From Phytophthora quininea (Eukaryota > Oomycota > Peronosporomycetes > Peronosporales > Peronosporaceae): a DNA stretch of 64,000 bases. This document shows, piece by piece, positions 11,448 to 23,516 of the stretch (the stretch's first letter is position 1; every line of letters starts with the position of its first letter). Location of the stretch: positions 1-64,000 of the forward strand of contig JAAVTG010000033.1 in the NCBI GenBank assembly GCA_011947345.1. Reading direction: 5' to 3'. Under the pieces are notes generated by a model. That model saw only the letters and a list, made by a program, of their open reading frames with translations. It made no database searches and had not been told where the DNA came from. The position numbers and the translations under genes are program-made.

Positions 11448-13554
11448 TCATTTCTTGTTTCCAATATTTTGGAGCACGGCATTCGCGCGCTGCTGCTGGA
11501 GATGATCCGTAGATTTTGTCAAGCTAAGTAGTGTCGCGACAGCTCCCTTGCATTCAATTACGGCTGCGATTCCCTCTTTGGAACGCGAAAGATAAAGCAC
11601 CGCTGCCATTGCTCTCAGTTTTTGATCGTCGCTTCCTGATCACAAGCGCTCGATAAAAGAGACTTGTACGCCACGTTTGCGAGAGCAGTCGCTGCTCGAC
11701 TGTGTTGCCCGTTGTTTCCACTTTGTAAGAGTTCAACCAGGGGATGAATGCCTCCAGCACGAACTATTAGCATTCGATTCTCGTTCACGTTTGCTGCCAA
11801 GTTTCCCAGAGCTCTCGCCGCTTCAACTTTCTGATAATTCGTTCCTTCCTGGTGAAGCGAAATCAGTGGAGGAATAGCACCACCCTCTGCAATTGAGACA
11901 CTGTTGTCATCCTTTTCAAACGCCAAATTGCCGAGCACCATCGACGCTCGCTGCTTTTGTGCGTTATTTCCTAAGCGAGCAAGATCAACCAGCGGATCAA
12001 TAGCTCCTTCACGAGCAATTTCTCTGCGGTTATTGTCGTTCTTGATCGCGAGATATCCCAACGCAGTCAACGCGCGTTCTTTCTGCATCGATGTTCCTGT
12101 CGCTACCAGGCTAATGAGAGGACGAATCCCACCGACAATAGCGATTGCCACGCAGTTTGTGGGGTTATTGAAGGCCAAATTCCCAAGAGCAGTAGCAGCA
12201 CGATCCTTCTGAGTTTCGACTCCAAACCGCACCAGTTTTATGAGAAGGTCGATGGCACCTTCACTAGCTATTTTGTTTCGATTAACAGCACAGTTGTTGG
12301 CCAGGTTTCCCAACGCTCGTGCAGCTTCCACTTTCTGGTTGCCGGTTCCTGTTCGGAGCAACGCGACAAGAGGTGAAATCGCGCCTTGTTGAGATATCTT
12401 CGAGCTGTTTGCTTCGCTGCCAAAAGCTAGATTTCCGAGTACGGCAGCTGGTTTCTCTAGTTGTGGAATAGTTCCAGATCGAACTAGCTCAATGAGAGGA
12501 GGTATTGCACCACCATTGACAATACTATCTCGGTTCGTGGGGTTGTCAATAGCGAGTTCCCCAAGCTTACTAGAGCCCAAAATTTCAGGGATGTTGATCC
12601 ATTCTGCACCAAATCAACGAGAGGAGCTAAGATTGTCGTGCCGAAAACATTCTTGAGTTCACTGCTAGCAAAACAGGTTAAGGCTATAGCCCACTCTTGT
12701 TTCTCGCTGTCATCTCCGTGTTGAAGAGAGCTCAGAAGCACCAAAAGTTCTTGTCGGTGCAGGATGTAAATCTGACTTCGAACTACCTCGAATTTCCGTC
12801 GGGAAAGCTCTGAATCATGGAAGGCAAACCACGCGAGACACATCAAAGCGTAGATTTGAACCAGGAAGTCGCCTGTAGTCTCCACTACTTCAGCCAGTAG
12901 TTGGATTCCATTTGCTTGACAGATCAGCCTTCTTTCGTGAGGATCGGAACATTGTCGACTCAAAATTCGCAGCAATTTTTGTTCCTCGTTGACGGCGCTT
13001 GCATTGCTCGCTTGCAAGAGAATTGAAATTGTCGAACAGCCGCTAGGAGCTTGCACATTGTTTTAATGCCACCCGCATTGAGGACAGTAAACTGATTCCT
13101 TCGGAAATATATCTCGACAAATACCGCATGACTGACCTTCCCTGTCTGCCAAAAGGATTCTCTCGTGGCTCATCCTGTCAATTTCCCACTGTCGCCGTCG
13201 TAGCAAGCTGCAGCATTTGGAAGAGCATGGCGACGTCTTCGTTAATTACTTGTAGCTCATCCAGCATTTAGCGATGGAGAATGAGTCTAGAAAACAATTT
13301 CTTGTCTCGATACTTCTGCAGATAGTGAAGACATTTGGTCACCACTGCCGCATATTTGTATAGAGATTCTTGTTGGGGAGTTGGCCTTGCGCTTCCATTC
13401 TCTGCAGTTCGAATAGAATATCTTGCAGACGACCGTGAACTCGTGAACACGCATCTTGACTCTCCTTCATGTCCTGACACAGCTGGAAAATGTCGGCAAC
13501 TGCTTTGGCTAGTGACCCGGACCCTGGAATGACCAAATCCAATACCGACGTCAT
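11448..13554 (-). CDS. Armadillo-repeat protein with helical N-domain, several frame breaks
   Basis: At least eight armadillo repeats are visible in the C-terminal half, each with the pattern GAI.PLI.LV..G....K..AA..LGNLA followed by an N.N..I loop. The N-terminal segment (MTSVLDLVIPGSGSLAKAVA...) is a helical bundle that I have seen paired with ARM repeats in oomycete proteins. Breaks at G4 (13375-13378), C4 (12559-12562) and T5 (11619-11623) each fit one lost base. Between about 13270 and 13060 the reading is unclear: there is an in-frame TAA at 13268, and one frame shows a zinc-ribbon-like SCGIC...VYCPQC. The last ARM helices run on to the stop at 11448. ARM arrays bind protein partners; the partner is unknown. 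Confidence 0.75.
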
Positions 13555-13783
13555 CGTTCAAAGGCACAACGGGACATGAGGATATGAGGGAGAACGACTG
13601 CGTGTCCGATGTTATGGGTGCAGCTTACCAATTTGTCCATCTCGGCGAATTTCGCTGCAACCTCCCGCTGATCGATCTGGAAATGGTACGCAAAACGTCA
13701 TTGCCGATGACGATGATCTGCAGGAGGTGGTCGCTTTCAATCGATTCTGTTTGGGTGCCGCTTCCTCATTCCACCTTTCCGCC

Positions 13784-13995
13784 ATGAAGATCATAACTAG
13801 CTGCGTCGTCGTGGGCCTGGGGTTCACCTTCTGCATCATCGTCGACAACGTCCAGCCGGGAGCGACCACGAAGACTGCCATACGAGAGCGACTGCAATTT
13901 GTTTTTAATGAACCACCCACTGCTCGACAGAACAACGCGTGGAGAAGCTCAGGCTGGAGAAGACTAGGAAGCAAGGCGACCTCATCGAATTCTGA
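13784..13995 (+). CDS. Small single-pass membrane protein, one frame break
   Basis: The ATG begins a hydrophobic segment (MKIITSCVVVGLGFTFCIIV) that could be a membrane anchor. After a short linker the chain is basic and helical and ends KTRKQGDLIEF. The end is in a different frame from the start, and one missing base near the CCC at about 13916 would join them. The length is 212 nt, one short of 71 codons. I do not recognise the family; small mitochondrial inner-membrane or secretory membrane proteins have this shape. Upstream coding exons cannot be excluded. Confidence 0.45.
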
Positions 13996-14299
13996 TTGAA
14001 ATGGTGCTTTGTTTGCGATGGTTGTTGCTTCGCCGGAGCGGTTTCAACACCCCACAAACAAGTTCGAAGGCTGGGTGGGGTGGTGCGTCCGCATTCTGCC
14101 AATTGGACAGCAGGTCTACTCGGCATTCACTCTCCAGCTGAAGAAGAATGTTTAACTCCACGCTCTCGAGAGTGCTGATATATTGACCAGCAAAGAGCTC
14201 AACTACTGCTTGTAGACCATCGAGATAGCTACAGCCAAGTGTAGATCTAACCTGCTCTTGTGAAGTTTTCAGCCGGCGCTCTTCGCGTGACACAAACAT
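13982..14299 (-). CDS. Uncharacterised helical ORF
   Basis: This is a 105-residue frame with coding-like composition (EQVRSTLGCSYLDGLQAVVE...), running antisense to the end of the small membrane protein gene. It has no recognisable domain and its 5' end is not obvious. It could be the last exon of an unrecognised gene or chance. Confidence 0.22.
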   Translation of the reverse strand: MFVSREERRLKTSQEQVRSTLGCSYLDGLQAVVELFAGQYISTLESVELNILLQLESECRVDLLSNWQNADAPPHPAFELVCGVLKPLRRSNNHRKQSTISIRIR

Positions 14300-14407
14300 T
14301 TACGTTGTCGGAGACGTTGGTATCTCTCACTCGGCGACAGTCTTGATCCAGCTATGATAGTAACGGAGAACAGATCTATGGCCAAAAGCTCATGGATTAA
14401 CAAAGCT

Positions 14408-15039
14408 CTACACGCCGACAGCTTGGACTTGTGGCATTGTCTCGCTTTGTTGTTTCTGTGCTGCAATGAAGTTGGCGATTTTCTCTTGTTGCAGCTCGCG
14501 TAGAATAGCGTTGAGAGCGTAGATTTCCGATCGACGACGTTGTTTAGCGTGGGCGACGTGGTTCAAACGTCGCTTGTCTTGCTCGGTCTTCGCCAGCCGG
14601 GCTTTCTCCTCTTCAGATCGACGTTCCTGCTCCGCTTTTTCATCGCAGAGACACGTCGAGCTGCTCTCCTCGCCAAGTCTGCAGCTTCTGCAAGTCTCAG
14701 TGTCGAGTCGGAGTTTGCCAATGTTCCTTCGCTTGATAGTGGTGGAAGTTCACCGTTACCATGGTCGTTGTTATTGGTGGCGGTAGCGGTGGTGGTGGAT
14801 TTGAGGGTGGTGTGGTGCACGAGCTTGGTCGTCAAAGCAGTCGACGTGGACGCACCTTTGGTGATATGTCTCGAGATCGACGCGTCCTTGGTAGTCTGCG
14901 TCCGTGCAACATTTAGCGCAGTCCCGCGTGGCAGGTGGTCCATTGTGGACACCTTATCTCCAAATTCACCACCATGGTGGTCGACTGCAGCGTGTTTCTG
15001 ACTGGCAGCCGATGTGAAATTTGCTTTGGCCGTTGACAT
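14408..15039 (-). CDS. Coiled-coil protein of unknown function, one frame break
   Basis: The N-terminal half is low-complexity Ser/Thr/Ala rich. The C-terminal half is a highly charged coiled coil (RLAKTEQDKRRLN, RRRSEIYALNAILREL) ending QAVGV. The two halves are joined across a homopolymer (T5 on the plus strand at 14636-14640). With one base added, the locus is 633 nt and encodes 210 residues. No domain is recognised. It sits just downstream of XRN1 in the same orientation. Confidence 0.6.
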
Positions 15040-15255
15040 TGTTGGTGAAGAGAAAATATATGACCCCCTTGCTGGTCATGTACTTCATGGCTGTTGAAGA
15101 GACTTTCGAGGAAGGGTTTGTCTTGCCTTTCGTACTGATGATTGGAGTCGTGCTCTTAGGACGAGCTCAAGAGCCTGAGCTGGGGCCTCAACATGGTGGA
15201 AGGTGTATTTTTGACATCCTCTAGTCGACAATGATAACGCTCCACCACCAATCTT

Positions 15256-18200
15256 TTACTGCTGAGGCTTCTGCTGGCGCATGATCTGCGACGGCATCAA
15301 GAGCTGCTTTGGCACCCACTTCTTCTGACCTCCTCCCTGTTTGTCTGCGGCACTCCCATTTGGAGTAGCAGTAGTCGAGCCTGTCTTCTTACCTCGTCCA
15401 CTGCGCGAGTTGCGCTTCGTCTTTGATGCGTCACTCTCCGTCGCTGCGTGTGGCTTCTTGTCACTCTTTACTGACACAGACCCGAGAGGAGGGTACTCTT
15501 CTTCGCTTGGAGGCATCGGCGCTTGTTGCGGGACAAATGAAGCGGGCGGCGGAGCATACATCGGCCCAACTGAGCCATCAGGCATCACGAAGAGTTGGGG
15601 CTGTCCAGGTGCTGGCGGTTGGCCGCTGTAGAACATTTGCTGCGGCGGCATATACTGCGGAGCTGGCGCACCAGGCAAAGGAGGCGCCAGCAGTGTTGAA
15701 GCACTAGCAGATTGATCGTATACATGAGGGAACAAGCCCATGACAGGGTCGGCTGCAGGTGTAGGAGGAGCTGGGGCTGCTGCTTCAGCTGCTGAGAAGA
15801 GTGCCGCTACCGATGGTGCCAGCTTTTGCTCCGCCACATCCGGCTCAGTAGCTGGCGGTGTAGCTACGGACTTTGGAGACATTGGTGATTGTTCGCTTTG
15901 AGCAGTGGGGCCCTTATGACTCCACTTCTGAATCAACTCCTGGATTTTCTCGGGGTTTGGAGGGGCTGGCATTGCGCTTGGAATCGGAGGAGGTACGAGT
16001 GGCGTTTTAGGAGCAGCAGCCTTGTCGTTCTGCACATGCGAAGGTGTTAGAAGCTTCTTTGGCACATGGCTGTTCGTGGTGATCACAGGCATCCCATTGG
16101 GAGCTGTACGTTGTGGTGCACTCTTCGTGTTGCTGGCACGTTGGCCATTGCCGTTCTGTTTACGATTCGAGTGGTTCTTGCGGCTTTTGGTGCCTGGAGG
16201 AAGCGACACACACAGCAAATTGTTCCAGGCTACAATCTTGCCGCGGTCGAGGCTGGTGGTGCCGTAGAGTGCTTCTCCTCCAGTGAAGCTCTCGTCAAAT
16301 AAGACTTCCACACATTTGCTACTCACATGAGTAGCAACGACCGTACCTCGATGGCCAAAGGGAACTCCACGTGCGCTGATGTTAATCACGCGGTCACCGA
16401 GGTGAGGCGCTCCCTGGTTTAACGAAGCACGTTGCGAGACTTCGTGACCTGTGAGGTCCTGGTTGACAAGCGGATTGGGACGGAACAAGTCAGCCGCAAT
16501 GATAGTAGCAATGACAGGTGCACGACGCTGTTGTTCGGCTGTCTTAGCGCGCTCTTTAGCTCGCAATGTGCCAGCCGCTTCCATAGCGCGGACCGCGTTC
16601 AGTGCAACATACTCCGAAGTAATCGGAATGTGCTTCGAGTGTTCGCCCGCTCCTAAATGTTGCTGTTCGATCCATTGCTTGACCGCTTCGGTCTTCACTT
16701 CAACGCGTTCTGCATCGTCAATGCCAAAGACTTCTCTGCCTTGGTATGTCGTGGCGAATGGAAGGCGAGTCAAGCTTTGAATGACCTCAGGGAACGCCTT
16801 TTTGAACGCAGCGATCAGCTGTACAGCGCGTTCCGTGTATTCCCACGAGGGCCGCCAGCACTTCGGCCAGGCGAAGGTCCGCGGGAGTTCTCAGTGCCTT
16901 CATTGCTGCCGCTGCTCCCCACGATTTTGACGATATCCCCTCTTCTCCAAACATTTACATCTCCCGCTCCATTGGAGCTATTGCTATCCTTACTGGCAAG
17001 ACGACAGAAGCCTGGGAGCAACAACTCCTTACGGTATCGAATGTTTAGGCCAATGTCAGTGCTGCTGGGTTTGATAATCACGCTGCCTGTGATAAGACCA
17101 AGAGTAGATGGCGAAATGCCCAGCTTCTGAGCAACCAAGTAGCCTGGGAAGAACTTGTCAGTGATCTGCTGTGCGATCACGTACCCAAACGGCGGCTCCT
17201 GGTCGATCGTGTTCACATGCACAGTCACAGTATGCTCTTCTTCGTCATGGGAGCGGACAATGGCTGTACATCCGAGCCATTTGCCGTCAGTAATGAGCGC
17301 CTTCGAGTCCACGGGGAACCGCTCGCTAAGAGGAAGTGTGCCAAACTCTTCGAATCGCGCGTCTAGTAACTTTCGATTGCGAACACTCAGCTGGATAGGA
17401 ACGAACGCTTCCGTCTCGCCAAACTTCTTCTCAATGGCACCAGTGAGCGGGTTCGATACCATACCTTGAAGAGGAAGCACGTGCAACACTACCGTAATTC
17501 CCGTTCTTCCTAAATCAATGCCTCCACTGCCAGGCACTCCTCGGCCAGACAGCAGCTTGACCACCTCCGTCTGTGCGTTGTATGCCCACGCACTCTTTTC
17601 GTCGCCAGTGTACGGGGTGAAGTCTACGTCACTCTTCTTACGGCCGTGATTAGCATGCTTACGAGTCTGATGTTTCAGTCTGTACTCTCCGGATTGAATA
17701 CTAACTCCCACGACGAGAACCTCGTGAAGGTTCGGCCAGTTGGCCAAAACTGTAGTCCCCAACAGCTCGCCAGGGTTGATCTCGTCATCAGAAGCCTTCC
17801 CTCCGTCGTTCAGTTTACCAGGAGCTGGAAGCTGCAGGATTAGACTTGATTTCCGCGAGCTCATACCAAAACAATTCAAGCCAACACTAGCAATACGAGT
17901 ACTCTCAAGAGGTACAGTGTAGAGTGAAGGGAACCCAGCGAGGGGAAGAACAACGCCGTCCATAAGCTTGCTCTGGAACTTACCGTCAGGGATTGCTGGC
18001 AGTTGATACTCTTCCACGCGACTGTTGCAGTAAAGCACGTCTGGGAACCCAACGACGCCAGGTAGAGTGGATTTCAAAGTGTCAAGCACAGTCATATCTC
18101 GCACGATGCGAACGGGCAACAGCTGGAGCTTATTCCGCTGCTTCTCGGCTTTTGTGAGTTTTGCGTCTGGGCAATATTGAGCGATCGCTTGTTTTAACAG

Positions 18201-20007
18201 CGTCACGTCGATAAACGGCAGCAGGTTGACACCTTCCCAAGCATTGCGCTTGCCTTCCATATCAATTGCGAACGTCTCGGGGTAGAAGTGTTTGATAGGT
18301 GAAAGTGGCGAGACCATCAGGAACCGATAAGGCTCTGGCACAAGGTGGGAGCTGGTGGACGGCAGATTCGACATGAGCTGCTCAAACGGCAGAAGAGGAC
18401 CATCGTCATCCTTAAATGTAATGCTTGCAGTCATCTCCTCAATGTCGGTGAGGTCGGAGACCATCGGCGAGTAGTGGTATGGGTAGTACCAGGACCAGGA
18501 CGGTGGCCCTTGGAAGTAGTAAGCGAGGCACCAGACTAGTGCCTCCATGTAATGCCTCTTTACCTGCTCTAGCTCCTTGTTTCCGGCATCTCCATTGCCG
18601 CGTTTAATACCATATTTGCGTTCATAGTAATTCCACTTGGTATCTTGGAAACTTTCACTTCCAACCAGCATAAGTACCTCGCGCTCGATCTCTTGAGACT
18701 CTCTGGTCTCTTCAGGGCCATCCAGGGCCTCCAGTAAAGCTCGTTCGGCTTCCTCTTCGTCCTCCTCATCTTCATCCATCAAAGGAGGAGGAACATCGTC
18801 ATCATCGTCGTCTCGTAGCGCCATAATGGCCTTCTGTACATCTACTTCGTTAACTGCGTGTTGTTTCGACTGTCGACCGCCGTCACGACGACTCGACCGT
18901 CGCTGTTCCTCCATGGCTCGATTTACTAGGATCTCCTCTTCTTGGTTGCCAATGATTTGGAACAGTTCCTGCAGTAATTTCAAGTTGGTGATCTCGCCAC
19001 TACAGGTCAAGTAACTTCCCTTGTGGTTCTCCAACAGCTCCCGATACGTTTTAAGTAGCAACGGGATGGCGTCCTCACTAATCTCCAACGTCGGACTGTG
19101 CGGGATGAAATCATTCCCGAGCAAGAACGTCAGCAGGATGAAATCGTCCAACATCCGCTCTCCATCTAGAGGGGCTGTACCCTCATCTCGAGCATCAAAT
19201 ACTCTCGGAACAAGCTCAAATGTACTAGCTGCCACTGCTGCTCTTCGATCTGCTTAGCCGCCACCTTCTTGTGTTGGTTTCCCCATACTACCGTCTCTCT
19301 TACCAGCGTAAAATGGGGTTCATGGGTCATCAGTCCAAGCAGCATCAAGTCTGCGTCGCTACCGTACATGCAGTGGCGCATGTTGGCTTCATAGTCCGTC
19401 GTCATCTTCCTGTGGCGAATGAATTCGACGATCTTGTGCTCTCCTTCCCCGGGACTTCACTACCAGAGAAGAAAACCTCCAGTCTGGCCCAGAGTGGGTC
19501 GTTCTTCATCTTCTGACGCACAAAGTACACTAAATGCTGACTTAAAGTGCTCAGAAACTCCGTGCCGGGAGTGATGCAGTTGGAGTCGAACTTGTTCACT
19601 TTCTTGGCCTTGACGCCGTTCTTCTCGTCCTCGAGCTTAATCTGCATGTGTCTCTCCTTCTCCAGTGCTTCCTGGCGTTCCAGACCGGCACGGAAGCGTC
19701 GAGAGCGCTGCTGGTTCAGTTTGGCCCTGGGCGCAACGCCGTCCAACGCAATGTACAGTAATTTCTTGGGTTTAATGATGTGGGTCACTAGCCTGTCCAA
19801 GTAGGTGAAGATGCCGTGCAGCTGCGCCTGCAGAGACAGCGAATTGAGCGCGTCGTCGGCCGCATCCGAGTGCGTACAGTTGTGCACGATGCCATTCATG
19901 TCGAGGTAGAAGGCGTCGAACTCGGGCAGCAGCGAGACGTCCGAGATGGGCTGGTTCAGGAGAGGGTACCTCTCCGACATGTAGCGGTAGAAGCGAGGGA
20001 TCCCCAT
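15256..20007 (-). CDS. XRN1: 5'-3' exoribonuclease XRN1-like, three frame breaks
   Basis: The N-terminus (MGIPRFYRYMSERYPLL) and the XRN_N blocks are unmistakable: FYLDMNGIVHNC, GSEVPG with the acidic EGEHKIVEF just across a frame break, and GSDADLMLLGL, which supply the Mg-binding acidic residues of the active site. LLGNDFIPH follows. The C-terminal part has SH3-like segments and a Pro/Gln-rich tail (MYAPPPASFVP) rather than XRN2 features, so the cytoplasmic mRNA-decay enzyme is the best call. No introns were found. Breaks lie at C4 (19447-19450), CCC (19180-19182) and TT (16888-16889). The span of 4752 nt plus three bases is exactly 1585 codons. The enzyme degrades decapped 5'-monophosphate RNA. 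Confidence 0.92.
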
Positions 20008-20175
20008 GGCGGCGGAGGCGAGGGGAGGCCTGCGGACGGAAGCTGGACGGATACAAAGGTTGCGTTTTGCAATGTGAGACCAAAACAAAAAGTGTACGAA
20101 CAGGTGGGTACAAAATGAGATGGGTACAAAACGAAAAGGTTGCCTTTGGCAATTGTTTGTTGATAAGTTTCAATG

Positions 20176-20918
20176 TCAGACGATGTGTCCGAGTGATGTA
20201 GGCATCGTGTTGTGCTGTTTGCAGATGTCGAGTCGTTCTTGGTCGAGTCGTTCGGCTCGTAGCTCGAGTTGTAGAATCTCAGTGAGATTGTGGTTGATAG
20301 ACGTCAAATCTGAGGTTGCTGGGCTTTCGCGAGCATTGCAACTAGTTCCTGGTTGCAAAATGGCTCGTTAGAGCTTGTTTTAATGGGCTGTGCGTAAGGG
20401 AACACGAACGTACCGAGTGTTAAGAATCGCTTGCGCAAGTTGGCGAGAATCTCTCCATTCACGCGGACTTGGTCGTCCAGACTTGCTCTCAACGAGAGGT
20501 TTAGCCTTTCAGCCCGAAGACGCAAGTGATACTGCTCGAGTGCTTGTTCGCACCAGCCATAGCACGTGTGTTCTTGTGTGACACTATCCAAATGCGTTGG
20601 CCGCAGTTGTTCGCGTTGCTGTTTGGCGTCTCTCAACTTGGCTTCAAGCGCTCCGGACTCTTCTCGAAGAGCGAGCACTTCCGCTTTCCGCTTGCGTTGG
20701 AACGCGGTCGACGACGTCTCTGGTCGTCGAATACGCTTCTTCTTGGACGCAGCGGTACGCTGTTGGCGAATGCTTGAAGGATGATTAATCTCTTCTGCGT
20801 CGCTATGCGATGATGAGTCACTGGTATCGGATCGACAGCATTCGCTGCCGAACTCAGACGCAGAGTCGATGAGTGCAAACACGTGCTCGAGGATGGACTG
20901 GTCATCTTCAAAGTCCAT
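20176..20918 (-). CDS. bZIP-like coiled-coil protein (family copy c), intact
   Basis: Exons 20918-20414 and 20348-20176 give 225 residues. The N-terminus is acidic (DFEDDQSILEHVFALIDS), then comes a strongly basic block (SKKKRIRRPETSSTAFQRKRKAEVLALRE) running into leucine heptads, as in a basic-zipper regulator. The intron (20413-20349) is phase 1, after LTLG. The second exon is another short coiled coil (LQLELRAERLDQERLDIC). The basic block is nearly identical to that of the gene at 23517-24236, with the same intron phase, so they are close paralogs. The FQRKRKAEV core lacks the usual bZIP Asn, so DNA binding is not assured. Confidence 0.7.
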
Positions 20919-21027
20919 GATGATATTGACAGCTTTTGGTGGTGATATCTGTGGCAATAACGAGAATGAGTCGTCAGTGACGCTGGTCGTGGCGAGTAAA
21001 CTGCGCCAAAAGATGACCTGGCGCGCA

Positions 21028-21044
21028 AACAATGTGGACGAATG
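21028..21044 (-). promoter_or_regulatory. Oomycete Inr-like motif upstream of copy c
   Basis: On the minus strand the sequence CCATTCGTCCACATTG lies about 110-125 bp before the ATG at 20918. It resembles the oomycete initiator, which has a CATT core followed by a CA-rich stretch. This rests on motif similarity only. Confidence 0.3.
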
Positions 21045-21065
21045 GCGTCAAGTAAACCGGTCGAT

Positions 21066-22365
21066 TACAGGTTGCAGGGCACTGCAACCACTTGGAGGTC
21101 AGAAAATACACCGGGACCGCGGAAGCAAATCTCCTTACCTACCAAGTAGGGCTCGTCATCGCACTCGAAGCAGCCACTTGGCTCTTTGCGCTGGTGGCGT
21201 GGTTGCTTTTCGGAGCACTTACCCGACGATATCGTCGACTGGAACTTGCGCGGTTGAATACTCATGGTTCGCTATCATAAACAGCAGCTGTATTCAACTT
21301 CCGAAACGATTTGGAAGGTAGTTGAACTCGTCCTGTGTACCTGGTTGAGTTTTGCGGGATTCTACATGTAGACACTTTCACACTTACGTGACTTCAGCGT
21401 GGAACTCGCGACAACCACGACAAGAATCTCTTTCGCAATCGGACTATCAGGTTGAAAACCAGTGCGACACAACAGATAGAGAAGCTGTAACGCATTCTCG
21501 ACTGCAGTCAGGGTCTGCAAGTAAGCACTTGTCCTACCCAAAGTACTCGAAGGCCTCATGCTCTTTGTCAGCGTTGCTTACTCGATCGAGAAGACTACCG
21601 TAGTCATCGAAAAGGGATCTGACCGAACGAATATTTGTGCATGCCATTTCCGTTCTAGATGAAGTTCTCGGTCCATTGTTTTATCGACGAGCCCTGCTCA
21701 CAGAAGAACTTGGTAGTCCTGCAGCAGGAAGTTTTCGTGCTTGAAGCTGCATTGTTGATGTTCCAAAGTTCCGATATTCGAGTTTAATGTCCTTCGCCCT
21801 TTCGGGTTGCCATCACGAGTCAACGAGGAACCAAAGAACTCGAGGTTTGTTCCGGCTGAGGATACTGCGACTACCAGCAAAGAACTGGCATGTGTTGGTT
21901 ACGGCGGTTGTGCACTTCCACAACTGAATTTCATTCACTTGACAAGTCGGAACAGGGCGTCTCTGGATATGATTTGGATAAGTATCACACTAAAGCGCGC
22001 GAGTACGAAGCCATTGCAACAAAATGAAGCCTGTTTGCTCGGGTTGCAGCCGTAGCACTCGTAGCAGGGATCACAGATTGAGTCGCGGTGAGGTGTTATG
22101 GCGAGTCAAACCGCAACGACAGCACAGCCACGTCAGCTTCCAACGAAAGTTGTCGAGTGGTCATACAGCGCCTATTGCCATAATCCCAGGAATACGCCAC
22201 ATGGGGTCCTCGAACCCGAAAGAAGCGATGAGAATATCTTGAAGCGTATCAGCTGCAGCATCAAACGGAATTTATGTCGCAGTATCAACGGTAGAAGAAG
22301 CCTCCGAATGAAAGTGGCCGGTACTTCGGTTGGACACGTGTGAATCATTACGTTTTTGATCGGGG
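21066..22365. other. Intergenic region with degenerate short ORFs
   Basis: No convincing gene was found. On the minus strand, 21362-21660 reads as a plausible peptide (SLFDDYGSLLDRVSN, then QLLYLLCRTGFQPDSPIAKE in a second frame), which may be an exon or a relic. The rest holds short frames without recognisable motifs. Confidence 0.3.
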
Positions 22366-22760
22366 TTAAGGCAAATTTTTGTTGTGGAGGTTCTCGGCGC
22401 GATTAAGCGTAAGGAAGGTCATCTTCGGCGCTCGAAGAAACCACGGTCGGACGGTCTTTTGGTTCTTCCTCAGCCAGGCCAAGATCTTCTGCTTTGAGCT
22501 CAAGACATTAACCCCCTTTCTTCACCGTCTCCCCAAATCTTGGTCGAACTCTCGTCGTCCTTCTTGTTTTGCGCCGTCGTGTGGGTTCGCAAATTTCGCT
22601 GGACGTTGTCGAGGTCGCGAGCTTGATCCATCACTGCCGCATTCAAAGGTATCGATTCGAAATGCCTGAAGCGACCCAATTCCGGCTTGGCAGACACGAT
22701 ATCAATGCTGACCGCCAACATGAAGACAGCAAGCACCACCAAAAGGTTTCGAACGATCAT
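22366..22760 (-). CDS. RXLR-dEER effector candidate, one frame break
   Basis: A strong signal peptide (MIVRNLLVVLAVFMLAVS) is followed by RNLR at residues 55-58 and GEER at 79-82, the canonical RXLR-dEER spacing. The frame then breaks at a C5 run (22512-22516 on the plus strand). The next frame continues with a W/Y-like helix (ILAWLRKNQKTV) and ends at the stop at 22366-22368. The locus is 395 nt, one short of 132 codons, so a lost base in the run is the simplest reading. RXLR proteins are secreted and act inside the host plant cell. The target is unknown. The gene is isolated, flanked by gene-poor sequence. Confidence 0.78.
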
Positions 22761-23516
22761 CGCTGGGTTGGTTTCCGACTTGACTTGATCCTGGGGAAGT
22801 TGAGAGCTGCCGCGCGAAATCGAGAGTGGCGCAGGCATCGATCGTGCATTAACTTCTCAAGTCATCAATCGCAACGAGCCACAACAGGCTGCAGGTTGTT
22901 TTCCGGTGCTCCTTGAGGAAGTTCCTCACTGTACAGTCGATACACCATACTTTTCAGAGCTATCGACGTGCTTTAGGAAATTAGGCTTCAATGTTGAGTG
23001 TGCCATTTGGGCTGCAAAGCGAGGATGGTTGTGCTTGTGACCCGCACATGGTATGTACTAAGCACAAGCTGGTGATGGGCAGGTCTGAAGCGCAGACAAT
23101 TCTCATCCTGAACAAGCCCGCCATGGCGTTGTGAAGCTCCCTTTTAGAAATTCAGCCAGCAGCTGTTTGAGCAGAGCTCCGTAGAAGTATCTCACCAGCT
23201 TTCTCGGTCTGTCAATGAGTCGTAGGCCGGAACAAACCCTCATCTAACAGGGCCCCCGCAAGCAGTACATTTTTGCCTGGGCCATCTCGACCTGCTAGAC
23301 CAAATGAGAGCTTCGGCACTTTAGGAAATGAGTAGTAGTATTGTTCGCCACCGTGGTCCTGTACTCGTCCTCAGTGATCAAAGTATCACGTGGCGGTCTG
23401 GATGAGTTCCGACGATTTGGACCTGCCCAACAAAAGACGGCGTACACTGTATTGTACAGTACACAGGTAGCGAAAACAGCGCAGCCGGATGCTTGGCACT
23501 GCCCCGCTTGATGTTG
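22761..23516. other. Intergenic, no gene seen
   Basis: Only short frames without recognisable motifs occur here. The region separates the RXLR candidate from the 3' end of family copy d. Confidence 0.4.

Noticed and set aside
15021..15224. Plus-strand frame starting with a hydrophobic MLWPLTLLVK segment
   Set aside because: It overlaps the 5' region of the coiled-coil gene, has no downstream domain and no promoter-like signal; a chance signal-peptide look-alike.
19816..20118. Plus-strand 100-residue frame antisense to the XRN1 start
   Set aside because: Composition (VEVEGVELGQQRDVRDG) mirrors the antisense of conserved XRN1 codons.
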